DNA of 42,701 bases from Verrucomicrobiaceae bacterium. Its GTDB lineage: Bacteria; Verrucomicrobiota; Verrucomicrobiia; Verrucomicrobiales; Verrucomicrobiaceae. The notes under the pieces were generated by a model, which did no database searches, had not been told where the DNA came from, and was given only the letters and a program-made list of their open reading frames with translations. This document shows, piece after piece, positions 24,878 to 32,886 of this stretch (the stretch's first letter is position 1; every line of letters begins with the position of its first letter). The stretch lies in NCBI GenBank assembly GCA_027487315.1, contig JAIYDW010000099.1, forward strand, positions 1 to 42,701, in the 5' to 3' direction. Made by a program: the position numbers and the translations under genes.

Positions 24878-25981
24878 TCAGTCCTGGTTTTTGGCGGGAT
24901 CGGAGCCTGGAGGGGAATCGGAACCGAGTTCGTCTTGGCGGGCGAGTTCTTCGAGCGTGGGTTCTGTCGAAGGGGAATCCGAGGTCGCGGGGGTGTCGGG
25001 AGCGGGCTTGGGTTTGTCTTCGGTTTTGGCGCGCTGCTGGTATTCGTCTTCGATGTCGGCGTCTTCTTCGTCGGAGAACCAGGGGGTGTAACCGTCTTTG
25101 TCCCAGTCATCGACTTCTTTTTCGAGTTCGGCTTCGTCTTTGGCGAGTTGGGCGTGGTATTCGGGATAGGCTTCTTTGTCCTTTTTGTCCATGAAGTAGG
25201 CGAGGACAACGCAGATGCCGTAGAGCACGTAGAGAGGGCCGGACATGAGCAGGAGGGTCAGGATGTCTGGCGTGGGTGTGATGATGGCGGCGAAGATCAT
25301 GATGGCGATCAAGGCGTAGCGCCAAGTGGACTTCATGATTCGGTAATTCAGGATGTCCAGTTTCACGAGAGCCATGACGATCACGGGGAGTTCGAAAGCG
25401 ATGCCGAAGACGAGGATGAAACGGGTGGTGAAGGTGACGTAATTGTCCAAGGACCAGGTTTGGGTGGCACCGACTGATTCGGCGAATTCGGAGAAGAAGA
25501 CGAGGGCTCTTGGGAGCACTTGCCAGTAGGCGAAGGTGCAGCCGCCGAGGAACAGGCCGGTGCCGATTCCGATGGCAGGGAAGAGGAGTTTTTTTTCATT
25601 GGTCTTCAACCCTGGAAGGATGAACTGGAGCAGGAAGATCAGAAGCAGGGGAAAGGAGGCGATCACGGCGGCGATCAACGAGACGTTGACGGCCATCATG
25701 AAGGGGCCTGCGATGTCGATATTGATCAGGAGTTTTCTGCCGGCTTCGATATCGGGAGCGAAGCCCGCGAGGACCATGGGGTAGAGCAGGATGTTGAAGA
25801 GCTGCTTGTAGAATGCAAAAGCGGCGAAGGCGGAAACGAAAAGGGTGGTCGCCATCCGAACCAGCATGGTGCGGAGGTCTTCGAGGTGGTCGAGAAAGGG
25901 CTTTTCTTCATCCTCTTTGTTGAGGTTGATGGCGACTTTTTCGCGGGCTTTGAAGACTTTGTTGAGTGCGGCTTGCCACAT
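24878..25981 (-). CDS. tatC: Twin-arginine translocase subunit TatC with long C-terminal extension
   Basis: TatC is the signal-peptide receptor of the Tat pathway, which exports folded proteins across the inner membrane. The 367-residue protein has the cytoplasmic motif FLDHLEDLRTMLV at residues 29-41, six membrane segments, and FGIAFELPVIVM, all typical. About 105 C-terminal residues after VVLAYFMDKKDKEA are acidic and proline-rich (WFSDEEDADIEDEYQQ), absent from the usual protein of about 250 residues. The N-terminus is also about 20 residues longer than usual. No tatA/tatB gene is in the window. It is 39 bp after the NUDIX gene on the same strand. The GH-like protein at 2478 carries a Tat-like signal and could be a client. 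Confidence 0.95.
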   Translation of the reverse strand: MWQAALNKVFKAREKVAINLNKEDEEKPFLDHLEDLRTMLVRMATTLFVSAFAAFAFYKQLFNILLYPMVLAGFAPDIEAGRKLLINIDIAGPFMMAVNVSLIAAVIASFPLLLIFLLQFILPGLKTNEKKLLFPAIGIGTGLFLGGCTFAYWQVLPRALVFFSEFAESVGATQTWSLDNYVTFTTRFILVFGIAFELPVIVMALVKLDILNYRIMKSTWRYALIAIMIFAAIITPTPDILTLLLMSGPLYVLYGICVVLAYFMDKKDKEAYPEYHAQLAKDEAELEKEVDDWDKDGYTPWFSDEEDADIEDEYQQRAKTEDKPKPAPDTPATSDSPSTEPTLEELARQDELGSDSPPGSDPAKNQD

Positions 25982-26020
25982 GGGAAATGAATGGGGGGAG
26001 GGTGTGAAAGGGGAGGGAGG

Positions 26021-26644
26021 TTAGATTAGCCCCTGGGCTGACATCCGTGCGTAGAGGGCGAGTGTCAGGGCGTTGGTGATCTCATTGGCAGCGATCATCC
26101 GACGGAGTTCCCCCGCACTCACGGGTCGCACGGCGCTGATGTGCTCGCTGTCCTCCGGTTCGGGCTGACCGACGACGCACACGGGCTCCGCTCTGAAGAG
26201 GTAAACGTGCTCGTTGGTGAATCCTTGCGAAGGGAGAAAATAACCGAGAGGGCGGAGGGAGCCGATGGCGGGATCAAGGATGACGCCAGCCTCCTCGCGC
26301 AGTTCGTTGAGGGCAGTGTCGATGATGGTTTGATGAGGGTCGGTGCCGTCGATGACATCGATTTGACCGGCAGGGAATTCCCAGAGGGTGTCTTGGACGG
26401 GGATGCGTTCCTGGGAGATGAGGAGGTAGCGTCCGTCTTCGAGGACGGGGGCGATGGCGACGGCGGCTTTGCGGTGGGCGATGGTCCAGGTGATGGGGCG
26501 ATCCGGGCGACCTGGGGTGAGGTAGTCGGCTTGTTCGATTTGGATGTAGGGGTCGGCGTAAGTCTGCCGTGAGGCGACTTTTTTCCAGCCGTCGCCGTCG
26601 CGGATCTGGAAGAGGGGGAAGTCTTTGGTGGTGGCGGGGCTCAT
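26021..26644 (-). CDS. NUDIX hydrolase (ADP-ribose pyrophosphatase-like)
   Basis: The 207-residue protein starts at 26644, overlapping the argH stop by 4 bp (ATGA, 26641-26644). The longer in-frame region upstream is shadow of argH. It has the strand AAVAIAPVLEDGRYLLISQERI and a NUDIX box that is partly degenerate: WEFPAGQIDVIDG, then ALNELREEAGV for the R-E-x-x-E-E-x-G-U core with Asn replacing the first Arg. It resembles ADP-ribose or nucleoside-diphosphate sugar pyrophosphatases. Metal ligands in NELREEAG are retained. Translational coupling suggests it is made with ArgH, though no metabolic link is obvious. Confidence 0.85.
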   Translation of the reverse strand: MSPATTKDFPLFQIRDGDGWKKVASRQTYADPYIQIEQADYLTPGRPDRPITWTIAHRKAAVAIAPVLEDGRYLLISQERIPVQDTLWEFPAGQIDVIDGTDPHQTIIDTALNELREEAGVILDPAIGSLRPLGYFLPSQGFTNEHVYLFRAEPVCVVGQPEPEDSEHISAVRPVSAGELRRMIAANEITNALTLALYARMSAQGLI

Positions 26645-28014
26645 GCTTGAGAGCTGAGGGCGGCGCGCCAGCGGGTGAGTTGGGAGGCGATGTTCTTGGG
26701 GGAGGGGGCACCGATGCCCTGGCGGGCTTCGAGGGCGGTCAGGACGGAGAGGCAGTCGAAGAGATCGGACTCGAAGGCGGGGGAGAAGGATTGGTATTCT
26801 TCGAGGGTGAGTTGGGCGAAGCCGCGCTTTTCGGAGAGGGAGAAGGCGACGAGTTTGCCGATGACTTCGTGGGCCTGTCGGAAGGGGACGGCGTGTTTGA
26901 CGAGGTAGTCGGCGAGGTCGGTCGCGAGGAGGAGGGGGTCGGAGGTAGCGGCGGCGGTGCGGGTGGCGTTGACGTCCATGCCGGAGATCATTTCGGCGAC
27001 GACTTCGAGGGTGGTGTGGAGGGTGTCGATCGAGTCGAACAGGGGTTCTTTGTCCTCCTGGAGATCGCGATTGTAGGTCATGGGCAGGCCCTTCAAGAGG
27101 GTGAGGAGGCTCATGAGATTGCCGACGAGGCGTCCGGTTTTGCCGCGTGTGAGTTCGGCGACATCGGGGTTCTTTTTTTGAGGCATCAGGCTGGAGCCGG
27201 TGGTGTGGGCGTCGCTGAGCGTGACGAAGCCGAATTCGGCGGTGCACCAGAGGATGATGTCTTCGCTGAGGCGTGAGAGGTGGATGCCGCAGAGGGCGAT
27301 GTCGAAGAGGAGTTCGGCGATGAAGTCGCGGTCGCTGACGGCGTCCATGCTATTCTGGGAGACGGAGGCGAAGCCGAGTTCGGAGGCGACGAACTCGCGG
27401 TCGATGATGATGGTGGAGCCGGCGAGGGCACCGGAGCCGAGGGGCATGACGTCGAGGCGTTTGCGGGTGTCAGCGAGGCGTGAGGCGTCGCGGGAGAGCA
27501 TCTCGACGTAGGCGAGGAGGTGGTGGGCGAAGAGGACGGGTTGGCCGCGTTGGAGGTGGGTGTAACCGGGAACGACGGCGTCCGGGCAGCGTTCGCAGGC
27601 TTCGACGAGGGCGCGCTGGAGGTGAGTGATGTCGGTGGCGAGACGGTCGATGGCGTCTTTGCAGTAGAGGCGGACATCGGTGGCGACCTGGTCGTTGCGG
27701 CTGCGGGCGGTGTGGAGTTTGGCGCCGGCGGGTCCGATTCGGGCGGTGAGGTTGGACTCGATGTTCATGTGGACGTCCTCGAGGGAGGACTGGAACTCGA
27801 AGTCGCCGTGTTCGATTTCGTGCTGGATTTCGAGCAGGCCTTTTTCGATGGCGGCGCGTTCGCCGGAGGTGAGGATGCCGGCTTTTTCAAGGCCTTTGGC
27901 GTGGGCGATGGAGCCGCGGATGTCCTGGGCGTAGAGGCGCCAGTCAAAGGAGACGGATTCGCCGAAGGCTTGGACGAGTTGGCTGGTGGGTTGAGAGAAG
28001 CGACCTTTCCACAT
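26641..28014 (-). CDS. argH: Argininosuccinate lyase
   Basis: ArgH splits argininosuccinate to arginine and fumarate, the last step of arginine synthesis. The 457-residue protein shows MWKGRFSQPTSQLVQAFGESV at the start, TARSRNDQV at residues 102-110, VPGYTHLQRGQPV near 148, and the signature GSSLMPQKKNPD at 273-284 with the catalytic Ser. Length and order are standard. It is cytosolic and assembles as a tetramer. It overlaps the NUDIX gene by 4 bp, and tatC follows; no other arg gene is in the window. No promoter was identified in the 166 bp before its start, and tRNA-Ser lies on the other strand. Confidence 0.97.
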   Translation of the reverse strand: MWKGRFSQPTSQLVQAFGESVSFDWRLYAQDIRGSIAHAKGLEKAGILTSGERAAIEKGLLEIQHEIEHGDFEFQSSLEDVHMNIESNLTARIGPAGAKLHTARSRNDQVATDVRLYCKDAIDRLATDITHLQRALVEACERCPDAVVPGYTHLQRGQPVLFAHHLLAYVEMLSRDASRLADTRKRLDVMPLGSGALAGSTIIIDREFVASELGFASVSQNSMDAVSDRDFIAELLFDIALCGIHLSRLSEDIILWCTAEFGFVTLSDAHTTGSSLMPQKKNPDVAELTRGKTGRLVGNLMSLLTLLKGLPMTYNRDLQEDKEPLFDSIDTLHTTLEVVAEMISGMDVNATRTAAATSDPLLLATDLADYLVKHAVPFRQAHEVIGKLVAFSLSEKRGFAQLTLEEYQSFSPAFESDLFDCLSVLTALEARQGIGAPSPKNIASQLTRWRAALSSQA

Positions 28015-28110
28015 GGTGAACGAGGGGTGACGGAATGAGATTGGGAGGGGAGGAAAGTAGCGAGTTTCGCGGAGGGTGCAAGAAGAGTGCCTTTTCTGGG
28101 CTTTTTGTGT

Positions 28111-28139
28111 TTGACGATGGGGGAGGATTGGCGCTTAAT
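28111..28139 (+). promoter_or_regulatory. Probable promoter of tRNA-Ser
   Basis: TTGACG (28111-28116) and CTTAAT (28134-28139) are spaced 17 bp, a good sigma-70 arrangement, though the -10 is one or two bases off. The tRNA begins 41 bp downstream, a usual leader. Confidence 0.45.
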
Positions 28140-28180
28140 GGTGCTCGCAGTTGCGTTTTTATGAGCGCAACCCTGTGTTT

Positions 28181-28270
28181 GGAGAGATGGCTGAGTGGTC
28201 GAAAGCACATCTTTGCTAAAGATGCGTAGGAGTAATCCTACCGAGGGTTCGAATCCCTCTCTCTCCGCCA
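28181..28270 (+). tRNA. tRNA-Ser (anticodon GCU)
   Basis: The 90-nt sequence folds as a cloverleaf: acceptor GGAGAGA pairs TCTCTCC, D-arm with GCTGAGTGG, anticodon stem CATCT/AGATG with loop TTGCTAA (GCU), a long variable arm (GTAGGA/TCCTAC) typical of serine, and the T-arm GAGGGTTCGAATCCCTC. Discriminator G and an encoded CCA end at 28270. It reads AGC and AGU codons. Confidence 0.97.
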
Positions 28271-28296
28271 TTTAGGTTTTGTGGCAAACGAATTGG

Positions 28297-29985
28297 CTAG
28301 CGGACGGCGGCTTTGCCGGGGACGCGGGGGTCGTGGGCGGGGAGGAGCTTGGCGGATTGAGGATCCCAGAGGATGGCTTGGCAGGCGCCGAAGCTTGGGC
28401 TTTCTGAGAGGGTGTGGCCTTGGTCTGAGAGGGTTTTGAGGGTTTCGGGGCCGAAGGCTTTTTCGATCTTGAGTTCGGCGGGCGCCCATTGGTGGTGAAA
28501 GCGGGGGGCGGCGAGGGCTTCGGCGGGTTTCATGCCGTGGTCGATGATGTTTGAGATCGCGAGGAGGGTTTGGGTGATGATGGTGGGGCCGCCGGCGGCA
28601 CCGACGGTGAGGATGGGGCGGCCGTTTTTGAGGACAATGGTGGGGCTCATGCTGGAGAGGGGGCGTTTGCCGGCTGCGACGGCGTTGGCTTCGGCGCCGA
28701 TGAGTTTGAAGGCGTTGGGGACGCCGGGCTGGATGGAGAAGTCGTCCATTTCGTTGTTGAGGAGCACGCCGGTGCCCGGGATGACGACTTTGCTGCCGAA
28801 GGCGGTGTTGATGGTTTGGGTGAGGGCGACCCAGTTGCCCTCGGTGTCAGCGGTGCTGAGGTGGGTGGTGTGTTTGCCGAAGATGTCGCCTTCCCAACGA
28901 GGGGGGAAGCCGTGGCCTTTGACGTCAGCGGCTTTTTTGGGGTCGATTTGTTTGGCGAGGGAGGCGGCGTATTCGGGATCGACGAGGCCGCGGGGGACTT
29001 TGGCGAAAGCGGGGTCGCCGAGCCAGTAGGCGCGATCGGCGAAGGCGAGTTTCATGGCTTCGGTGATGACGTGGACGCGATCGGCGGCGGGAAGGGTAGC
29101 GATGGGGAAGTGCTCCATGATTTGCAGGATCTGGGCGACATGGACGCCGCCGGAGCTGGGGGGAGGCATGCAGATGATGTCGTGGTCGCGGTAGCGCGCT
29201 TTGATGGGGGTGCGCAATTCGGGCTGGTAGGCGGCGAAGTCGGCAGCGGTGGTGATGCCGCCTTTGGCTTTCATCCAGGATTCGGTTTGCCGGGCGAAAG
29301 GGCCTTTGTAGAACCAGTCGAGGCCGTTGGAGGCAATGGAGCGGTAGGTTTTGGCGAGGTCGGTTTGGATGAGGGTCTCGCCCTTATTGAGAGGGGAGCC
29401 GTCGGGTTTGAGGAAGATGGCGGCTGAGGCGGGAAAGGAAGCGATGTCGTCTTTGACGGAAGCGAGCTTGCGGGCGTAGACTTCGTCGATGGGAAACCCG
29501 CGTTCGGCGAGGTCGGCGGCGGGGATGAGGAGGTTGGCGAGGGATTTGCGGCCATGTTTTTTGAGGGCGATGTCGTAAGCGGCGAGGGCACCCGGGACGG
29601 CGCTGGCGAGGGGACCGGTTTTGCTGGCTTTTTCGTCGAGTTTGCCGTCGATGATGTACATGTCCCGGGACGCGGCGGCGGGGGCCATTTCGCGGCCGTC
29701 GATGGCGGTGAGGGTGCCGTCTGCGGCATGGATGAGAATGAAGCAGCCGCCGCCGATGCCTGAGTTATGGCTATCGGCGACGCCGAGAGTGAGGGCAGCG
29801 GCGATGGCGGCGTCGATGGCATTGCCACCGTTAGCGAAGGCGGCTAGGGCGGCATCGGTGGCGAGAGGGTGGACGGTGGCGACGGCCTGTTGTGGTGCGG
29901 AAGTGGACTGAGCCAGGATGGTCGATGCCTTAATGGCGATGACGATGAATGAGATTAGAGAAAGCGGGCGGGGAGGGAAAGGCAT
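28297..29985 (-). CDS. ggt: Gamma-glutamyltransferase (secreted)
   Basis: GGT hydrolyses or transfers the gamma-glutamyl group of glutathione in the periplasm. From the ATG at 29985 the 562-residue precursor has a signal peptide (LISFIVIAIKASTILA). ATVHPLATDAALAAFANGGNAIDAAIAAAL, NSGIGGGCFIL and AIDGREMAP belong to the large subunit. KHTTHLSTADTEGNWVAL holds the self-cleavage site, the first Thr of TTHLS being the expected N-terminal nucleophile of the small subunit. LSSMSPTIV and GAAGGPTIIT bind the substrate. An ATG at 30057 would add 24 non-signal residues. It is followed 26 bp later by the opposite-strand tRNA-Ser, with no terminator seen. Confidence 0.95.
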   Translation of the reverse strand: MPFPPRPLSLISFIVIAIKASTILAQSTSAPQQAVATVHPLATDAALAAFANGGNAIDAAIAAALTLGVADSHNSGIGGGCFILIHAADGTLTAIDGREMAPAAASRDMYIIDGKLDEKASKTGPLASAVPGALAAYDIALKKHGRKSLANLLIPAADLAERGFPIDEVYARKLASVKDDIASFPASAAIFLKPDGSPLNKGETLIQTDLAKTYRSIASNGLDWFYKGPFARQTESWMKAKGGITTAADFAAYQPELRTPIKARYRDHDIICMPPPSSGGVHVAQILQIMEHFPIATLPAADRVHVITEAMKLAFADRAYWLGDPAFAKVPRGLVDPEYAASLAKQIDPKKAADVKGHGFPPRWEGDIFGKHTTHLSTADTEGNWVALTQTINTAFGSKVVIPGTGVLLNNEMDDFSIQPGVPNAFKLIGAEANAVAAGKRPLSSMSPTIVLKNGRPILTVGAAGGPTIITQTLLAISNIIDHGMKPAEALAAPRFHHQWAPAELKIEKAFGPETLKTLSDQGHTLSESPSFGACQAILWDPQSAKLLPAHDPRVPGKAAVR

Positions 29986-30126
29986 AGAGGGGATTGGCGA
30001 CTTGCGTTGAAAGTGCGCCTTCCCGGACAGGTGTCCAATGAGAATAAGAGTGACCAAGATCCCCTAAATTGGTGAGCCGGGCGAGCCTCGGATTTCCTGC
30101 CTTTGTCTGAGAGTTGAGGTGATTCC

Positions 30127-30354
30127 TTATGCTTTGCGGGAACTTCTCCAGGCGACCCAAGCGCTGCGGTAGCTAGCGACGACGGCTGTTAGGCCGATGC
30201 CCAGGAAGGCGGACCGATCTTGCAGGATGGAGAGGTCAGGGGTTGTGGCCAAAGGGGTGGCGAGTGCGACCTGACCCAAGCCCGATCCGACTAATGCGGT
30301 CGTGCCGAGAAAAATCGTAGTGAGAGTTAGTGTCCAGAAGAAGAAGGCGGGCAT
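30127..30354 (-). CDS. Possible small two-helix membrane protein
   Basis: This 75-residue reading frame has two hydrophobic stretches, FFFWTLTLTTIFLGTTALVG and SAFLGIGLTAVVASY, separated by a polar loop (TTPDLSILQDR) and a short basic tail (RSAWVAWRSSRKA). Codon use is ordinary and no larger frame overlaps it. I do not recognise the family. No convincing Shine-Dalgarno is visible, so this is only a probable gene. A 19-bp palindrome lies 64 bp upstream of its start. In the surrounding region (29986-30126 and 30355-30616) I see no other gene. Confidence 0.4.
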   Translation of the reverse strand: MPAFFFWTLTLTTIFLGTTALVGSGLGQVALATPLATTPDLSILQDRSAFLGIGLTAVVASYRSAWVAWRSSRKA

Positions 30355-30417
30355 TTTCTTTGTGGAGGGTTCGGGATTGAGAGGATTTAGCTGAACGGAA
30401 CAATTCCGGCAATACTT

Positions 30418-30436
30418 ATTTTGATATTATCAAAAT
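30418..30436. promoter_or_regulatory. 19-bp AT-rich palindrome, candidate operator
   Basis: ATTTTGATA (30418-30426) and TATCAAAAT (30428-30436) are perfect 9-bp complements around a single T. It lies in a locally AT-rich stretch upstream of the small membrane protein (minus strand), a good position for a repressor site. No partner regulator is adjacent. Confidence 0.45.
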
Positions 30437-30616
30437 TGAACGATTTCGAGTCTTTGAACTACACAAATCAATGAGCGCAATTCTTATGCCAGTCTAGTAG
30501 CGAATTGTGACGAGGTCGTTGCGCAGGCAGAGGGGAAGTGCGATGGATGGCCGAATGCGATGTGCTCGGTGGGGCATCAGAGGTGAGAGAGAGGGAACCA
30601 AACCTATCGTGAGGTT

Positions 30617-30692
30617 TGGTGGAGCATAGCGGGTTCGAACCGCTGACCTCCTGCATGCCATGCAGGCGCTCTACCAACTGAGCTAATGCCCC
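30617..30692 (-). tRNA. tRNA-Ala (anticodon GGC)
   Basis: The 76-nt minus-strand sequence folds as a cloverleaf: GGGGCAT pairs ATGCTCC (one G-U), D-arm AGCTCAGTTGGTAGAGCG, anticodon stem CCTGC/GCAGG with loop ATGGCAT (GGC), and T-arm AGCGGTTCGAACCCGCT. Discriminator A and an encoded CCA follow. It reads GCC and GCU codons. An inverted repeat CCAAACC/GGTTTGG (30598-30619) overlaps the CCA end. Confidence 0.97.
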
Positions 30693-30728
30693 AAAAAGAT
30701 CACCGGGGGTGGCGATTCGGAGGAGAGG

Positions 30729-30756
30729 ACGGTAACGCAACGTTCGAGTCTGACAA
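30729..30756 (-). promoter_or_regulatory. Possible promoter of tRNA-Ala
   Basis: On the minus strand TTGTCA (30756-30751) and TACCGT (30734-30729) are spaced 16 bp, 36 bp upstream of the tRNA. The -35 is good and the -10 weak. Confidence 0.3.
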
Positions 30757-30805
30757 CTTGAATTTGCAGGTTTTGAGATTGGGGAATCCTGGTAGTTGAT
30801 TCAGG

Positions 30806-31993
30806 TCAATCATCGGGGTCGTCGCCGGCTCGGCGTTTTTTGAGAGGCGAGACATTGCGATGGACCCAGACGCTTTGCAACATGCCCATGAGGAACATGG
30901 TGACGAGGAGGAAGGTGCCGCCGTAGGAGATGAAGGGGATGGGGATGCCGATGACGGGCAGGATGTTGAGGTTCATGCCGACATTCTGGAAGGTGTGAGC
31001 GAAGAACATGGCGACGACGCCGATGGCGAGGAGTCGCCCGAGTTGGTCGCGGGCGTTGTAGGCGACAAAGACTCCCTGGAGAAGGAGAAGGAGCATGGCG
31101 GAGAGCATCAGCAGGGCACCGCGGAAGCCGAATTCCTCGGCGATGACAGCGAAGATGAAGTCGTTGATGGACTCGTTTGGGAAGAAGGTGCGGTGGACGG
31201 AGCCGCCTTCGGGGGCCTTGACGGAGAGGGGGCCTTTGCCTTCGAGGCCGGCGGAGCCGACGGCGAGTTCGAGGTGGTAGGGGACCCAGCCTTCTTTTTT
31301 CATGTCCACCTTATCCCGCTGGTCGGTGTTCATGTAGATGGGGGTGTCGATGCGGAGTTTTTGGTAGTCCTTGAGGCCGAAGAAGTAGACCAGAGGGACG
31401 ACACAGAGGACGCCGAGGACGAGGACGATGAGGTAGCGGAAAGGGACGCTGCCGGCGAGCATGAGGCCGAGGAAGACGGGGCCCCAGACGAGGCCGGAGC
31501 CAAGGTCTTCTTTGGCGACCATGGCAGCGGGAATGCCGGCGATGACGACCGCGACGATGACTCGAAGGAAGTGATGGCGAAAGATGGGGAGAAAGCGGGG
31601 GAGGTCGCCGAAGACGACGGCGAGGATGAGGATGCCTGCAGTGATGGCGACTTGGGAGGGTTGGATGGACTGGCCGGCGATTTCGAGCCAGGCCTTGTTG
31701 CCGCCTTTTTCAATGCCGATGAATTCCAAGGCGATGAGGCCGGCGATGCCGACCAAGTAAGCGGGGACACAGGCCCAGCGGATCCATTTGTAGTCGATGA
31801 GCGAGGCACCGAGGAAGATGGGGAGGCCGATGATGGCGTAGCGGATTTGCTCGCGCCACTTCATGGAGAGGGCGGCGCCTTCCTTGTAGGCGGAGGCGTT
31901 GTAGATGGCGTAGACTCCGAAGGCGATGAGCGCCGCCATGTTCAGGATGAGAATCCAATTCAGGCTGAGGAGTTTCTTGAAAAGGGGGGTCAT
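30806..31993 (-). CDS. rodA: Rod-shape-determining protein RodA (SEDS glycosyltransferase)
   Basis: RodA polymerises peptidoglycan glycan strands for cell elongation with its partner PBP2. The 395-residue membrane protein has about ten hydrophobic helices and the SEDS motifs: GGNKAWLEIAGQSIQPSQ near residue 95, AKEDLGSGLVWGPVF with the catalytic-type Asp, FIFAVIAEEFGFRGA, and NILPVIGIPIPFISYGGTFLL near the C-terminus. This distinguishes RodA/FtsW from other permeases, and KEDLGS favours RodA. It is the last gene of a minus-strand run after the prepilin peptidase and OppF-like gene (44-bp spacing). Neither mreC/mreD nor PBP2 is in the window. Confidence 0.95.
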   Translation of the reverse strand: MTPLFKKLLSLNWILILNMAALIAFGVYAIYNASAYKEGAALSMKWREQIRYAIIGLPIFLGASLIDYKWIRWACVPAYLVGIAGLIALEFIGIEKGGNKAWLEIAGQSIQPSQVAITAGILILAVVFGDLPRFLPIFRHHFLRVIVAVVIAGIPAAMVAKEDLGSGLVWGPVFLGLMLAGSVPFRYLIVLVLGVLCVVPLVYFFGLKDYQKLRIDTPIYMNTDQRDKVDMKKEGWVPYHLELAVGSAGLEGKGPLSVKAPEGGSVHRTFFPNESINDFIFAVIAEEFGFRGALLMLSAMLLLLLQGVFVAYNARDQLGRLLAIGVVAMFFAHTFQNVGMNLNILPVIGIPIPFISYGGTFLLVTMFLMGMLQSVWVHRNVSPLKKRRAGDDPDD

Positions 31994-32037
31994 GGAGGCG
32001 GAGCGGGCCGGGTGGTCGGGCGCTGGAGAGAGGGCGG

Positions 32038-32820
32038 TTAGGCGGGGACGGCGGCGAGGAGTTTGCGGGTGTATTCGTGTTGGGGGGCTTCGCAGAGTGC
32101 GTCGGCGGGGCCTTGTTCGACCAGTTTTCCGAGGTGCATGACGGCGATGTGATCGCTCATGTGGCGGACGACGGCGAGGTCATGAGCGATGAAGAGGTAG
32201 GTCAGTTTGAATTCGTCCTGGAGGTCTTTGAGGAGGTTCAGAATTTGGGCTTGGACGCTGACGTCAAGGGCGCTGACGGGTTCGTCACAGATGAGGAATT
32301 TGGGTTGGACGGCGAGGGCGCGGGCGATGCCGATGCGCTGGCGCTGGCCGCCGCTGAATTCGTGCGGATACCGGCCGGCGGCGTCGGCTGGGAGGCCGAC
32401 TTTTTTGAGGAGATTGGCGACGGTTTCCTGGCGTTCATCGCGGGTCAGGGAACGAAAATGGATGGAGAGGGGTTCATCGACGATGGCGCCGACCTTCATG
32501 CGGGGGTTGAGGGAGCCGATGGGATCCTGGAAGATCATTTGCAGGTCTTTGCGAAGGGGGCGGAATTCGCGTTCGCCGAGGGAGAGGATCTCGCGGTCGT
32601 CGTAGAAGGCCTGGCCGCTGGTAGGGCGGAGGAGTTTGAGGAGGGCGCGGGAGACGGTGGACTTGCCACTGCCGCTTTCACCGACGAGGCCCAGGGTTTG
32701 GCCGTGTTCGATGTCGAAGCTGACGTCATCGACGGCTTTGATGACGTCCTGGCTGCGTCCGAACCAGCCGCCGCGAACGGGGAAGTGGACTTTGAGGTTC
32801 TTGACGCTGAAAAATGCCAT
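32038..32820 (-). CDS. ABC transporter ATP-binding protein, oligopeptide type (OppF/DppF-like)
   Basis: This 260-residue cytosolic ATPase energises uptake of an oligopeptide or similar solute by a partner permease. It has Walker A GESGSGKS, the Q-loop FQDPIGSLNPRM typical of the Opp/Dpp family, the signature SGGQRQRIGIARAL, Walker B FLICDEPVSALD and the switch His in IAHDLAVV. The end APQHEYTRKLLAAVPA is also OppF-like. The ATG at 32820 is preferred to 32859, which adds 13 non-homologous residues. No permease or substrate-binding gene is adjacent, so the partner must be elsewhere. It lies 66 bp after the prepilin peptidase. Confidence 0.92.
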   Translation of the reverse strand: MAFFSVKNLKVHFPVRGGWFGRSQDVIKAVDDVSFDIEHGQTLGLVGESGSGKSTVSRALLKLLRPTSGQAFYDDREILSLGEREFRPLRKDLQMIFQDPIGSLNPRMKVGAIVDEPLSIHFRSLTRDERQETVANLLKKVGLPADAAGRYPHEFSGGQRQRIGIARALAVQPKFLICDEPVSALDVSVQAQILNLLKDLQDEFKLTYLFIAHDLAVVRHMSDHIAVMHLGKLVEQGPADALCEAPQHEYTRKLLAAVPA

Positions 32821-32886
32821 GGGCAGATGGTTATCACAGGAGCGGGCGTGCGCTAACAAAAAGCGGAGGCAGAATGGAGCCTGCCT

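Noticed and set aside
26645-27247. Extension of the NUDIX frame to 27247
   Set aside because: The added region is Arg/His/Pro-rich shadow of argH; the ATGA overlap at 26641-26644 marks the true start.
30598-30619. CCAAACC/GGTTTGG inverted repeat after tRNA-Ala as a terminator
   Set aside because: It overlaps the CCA end of the tRNA and has no T-tract on the minus strand.
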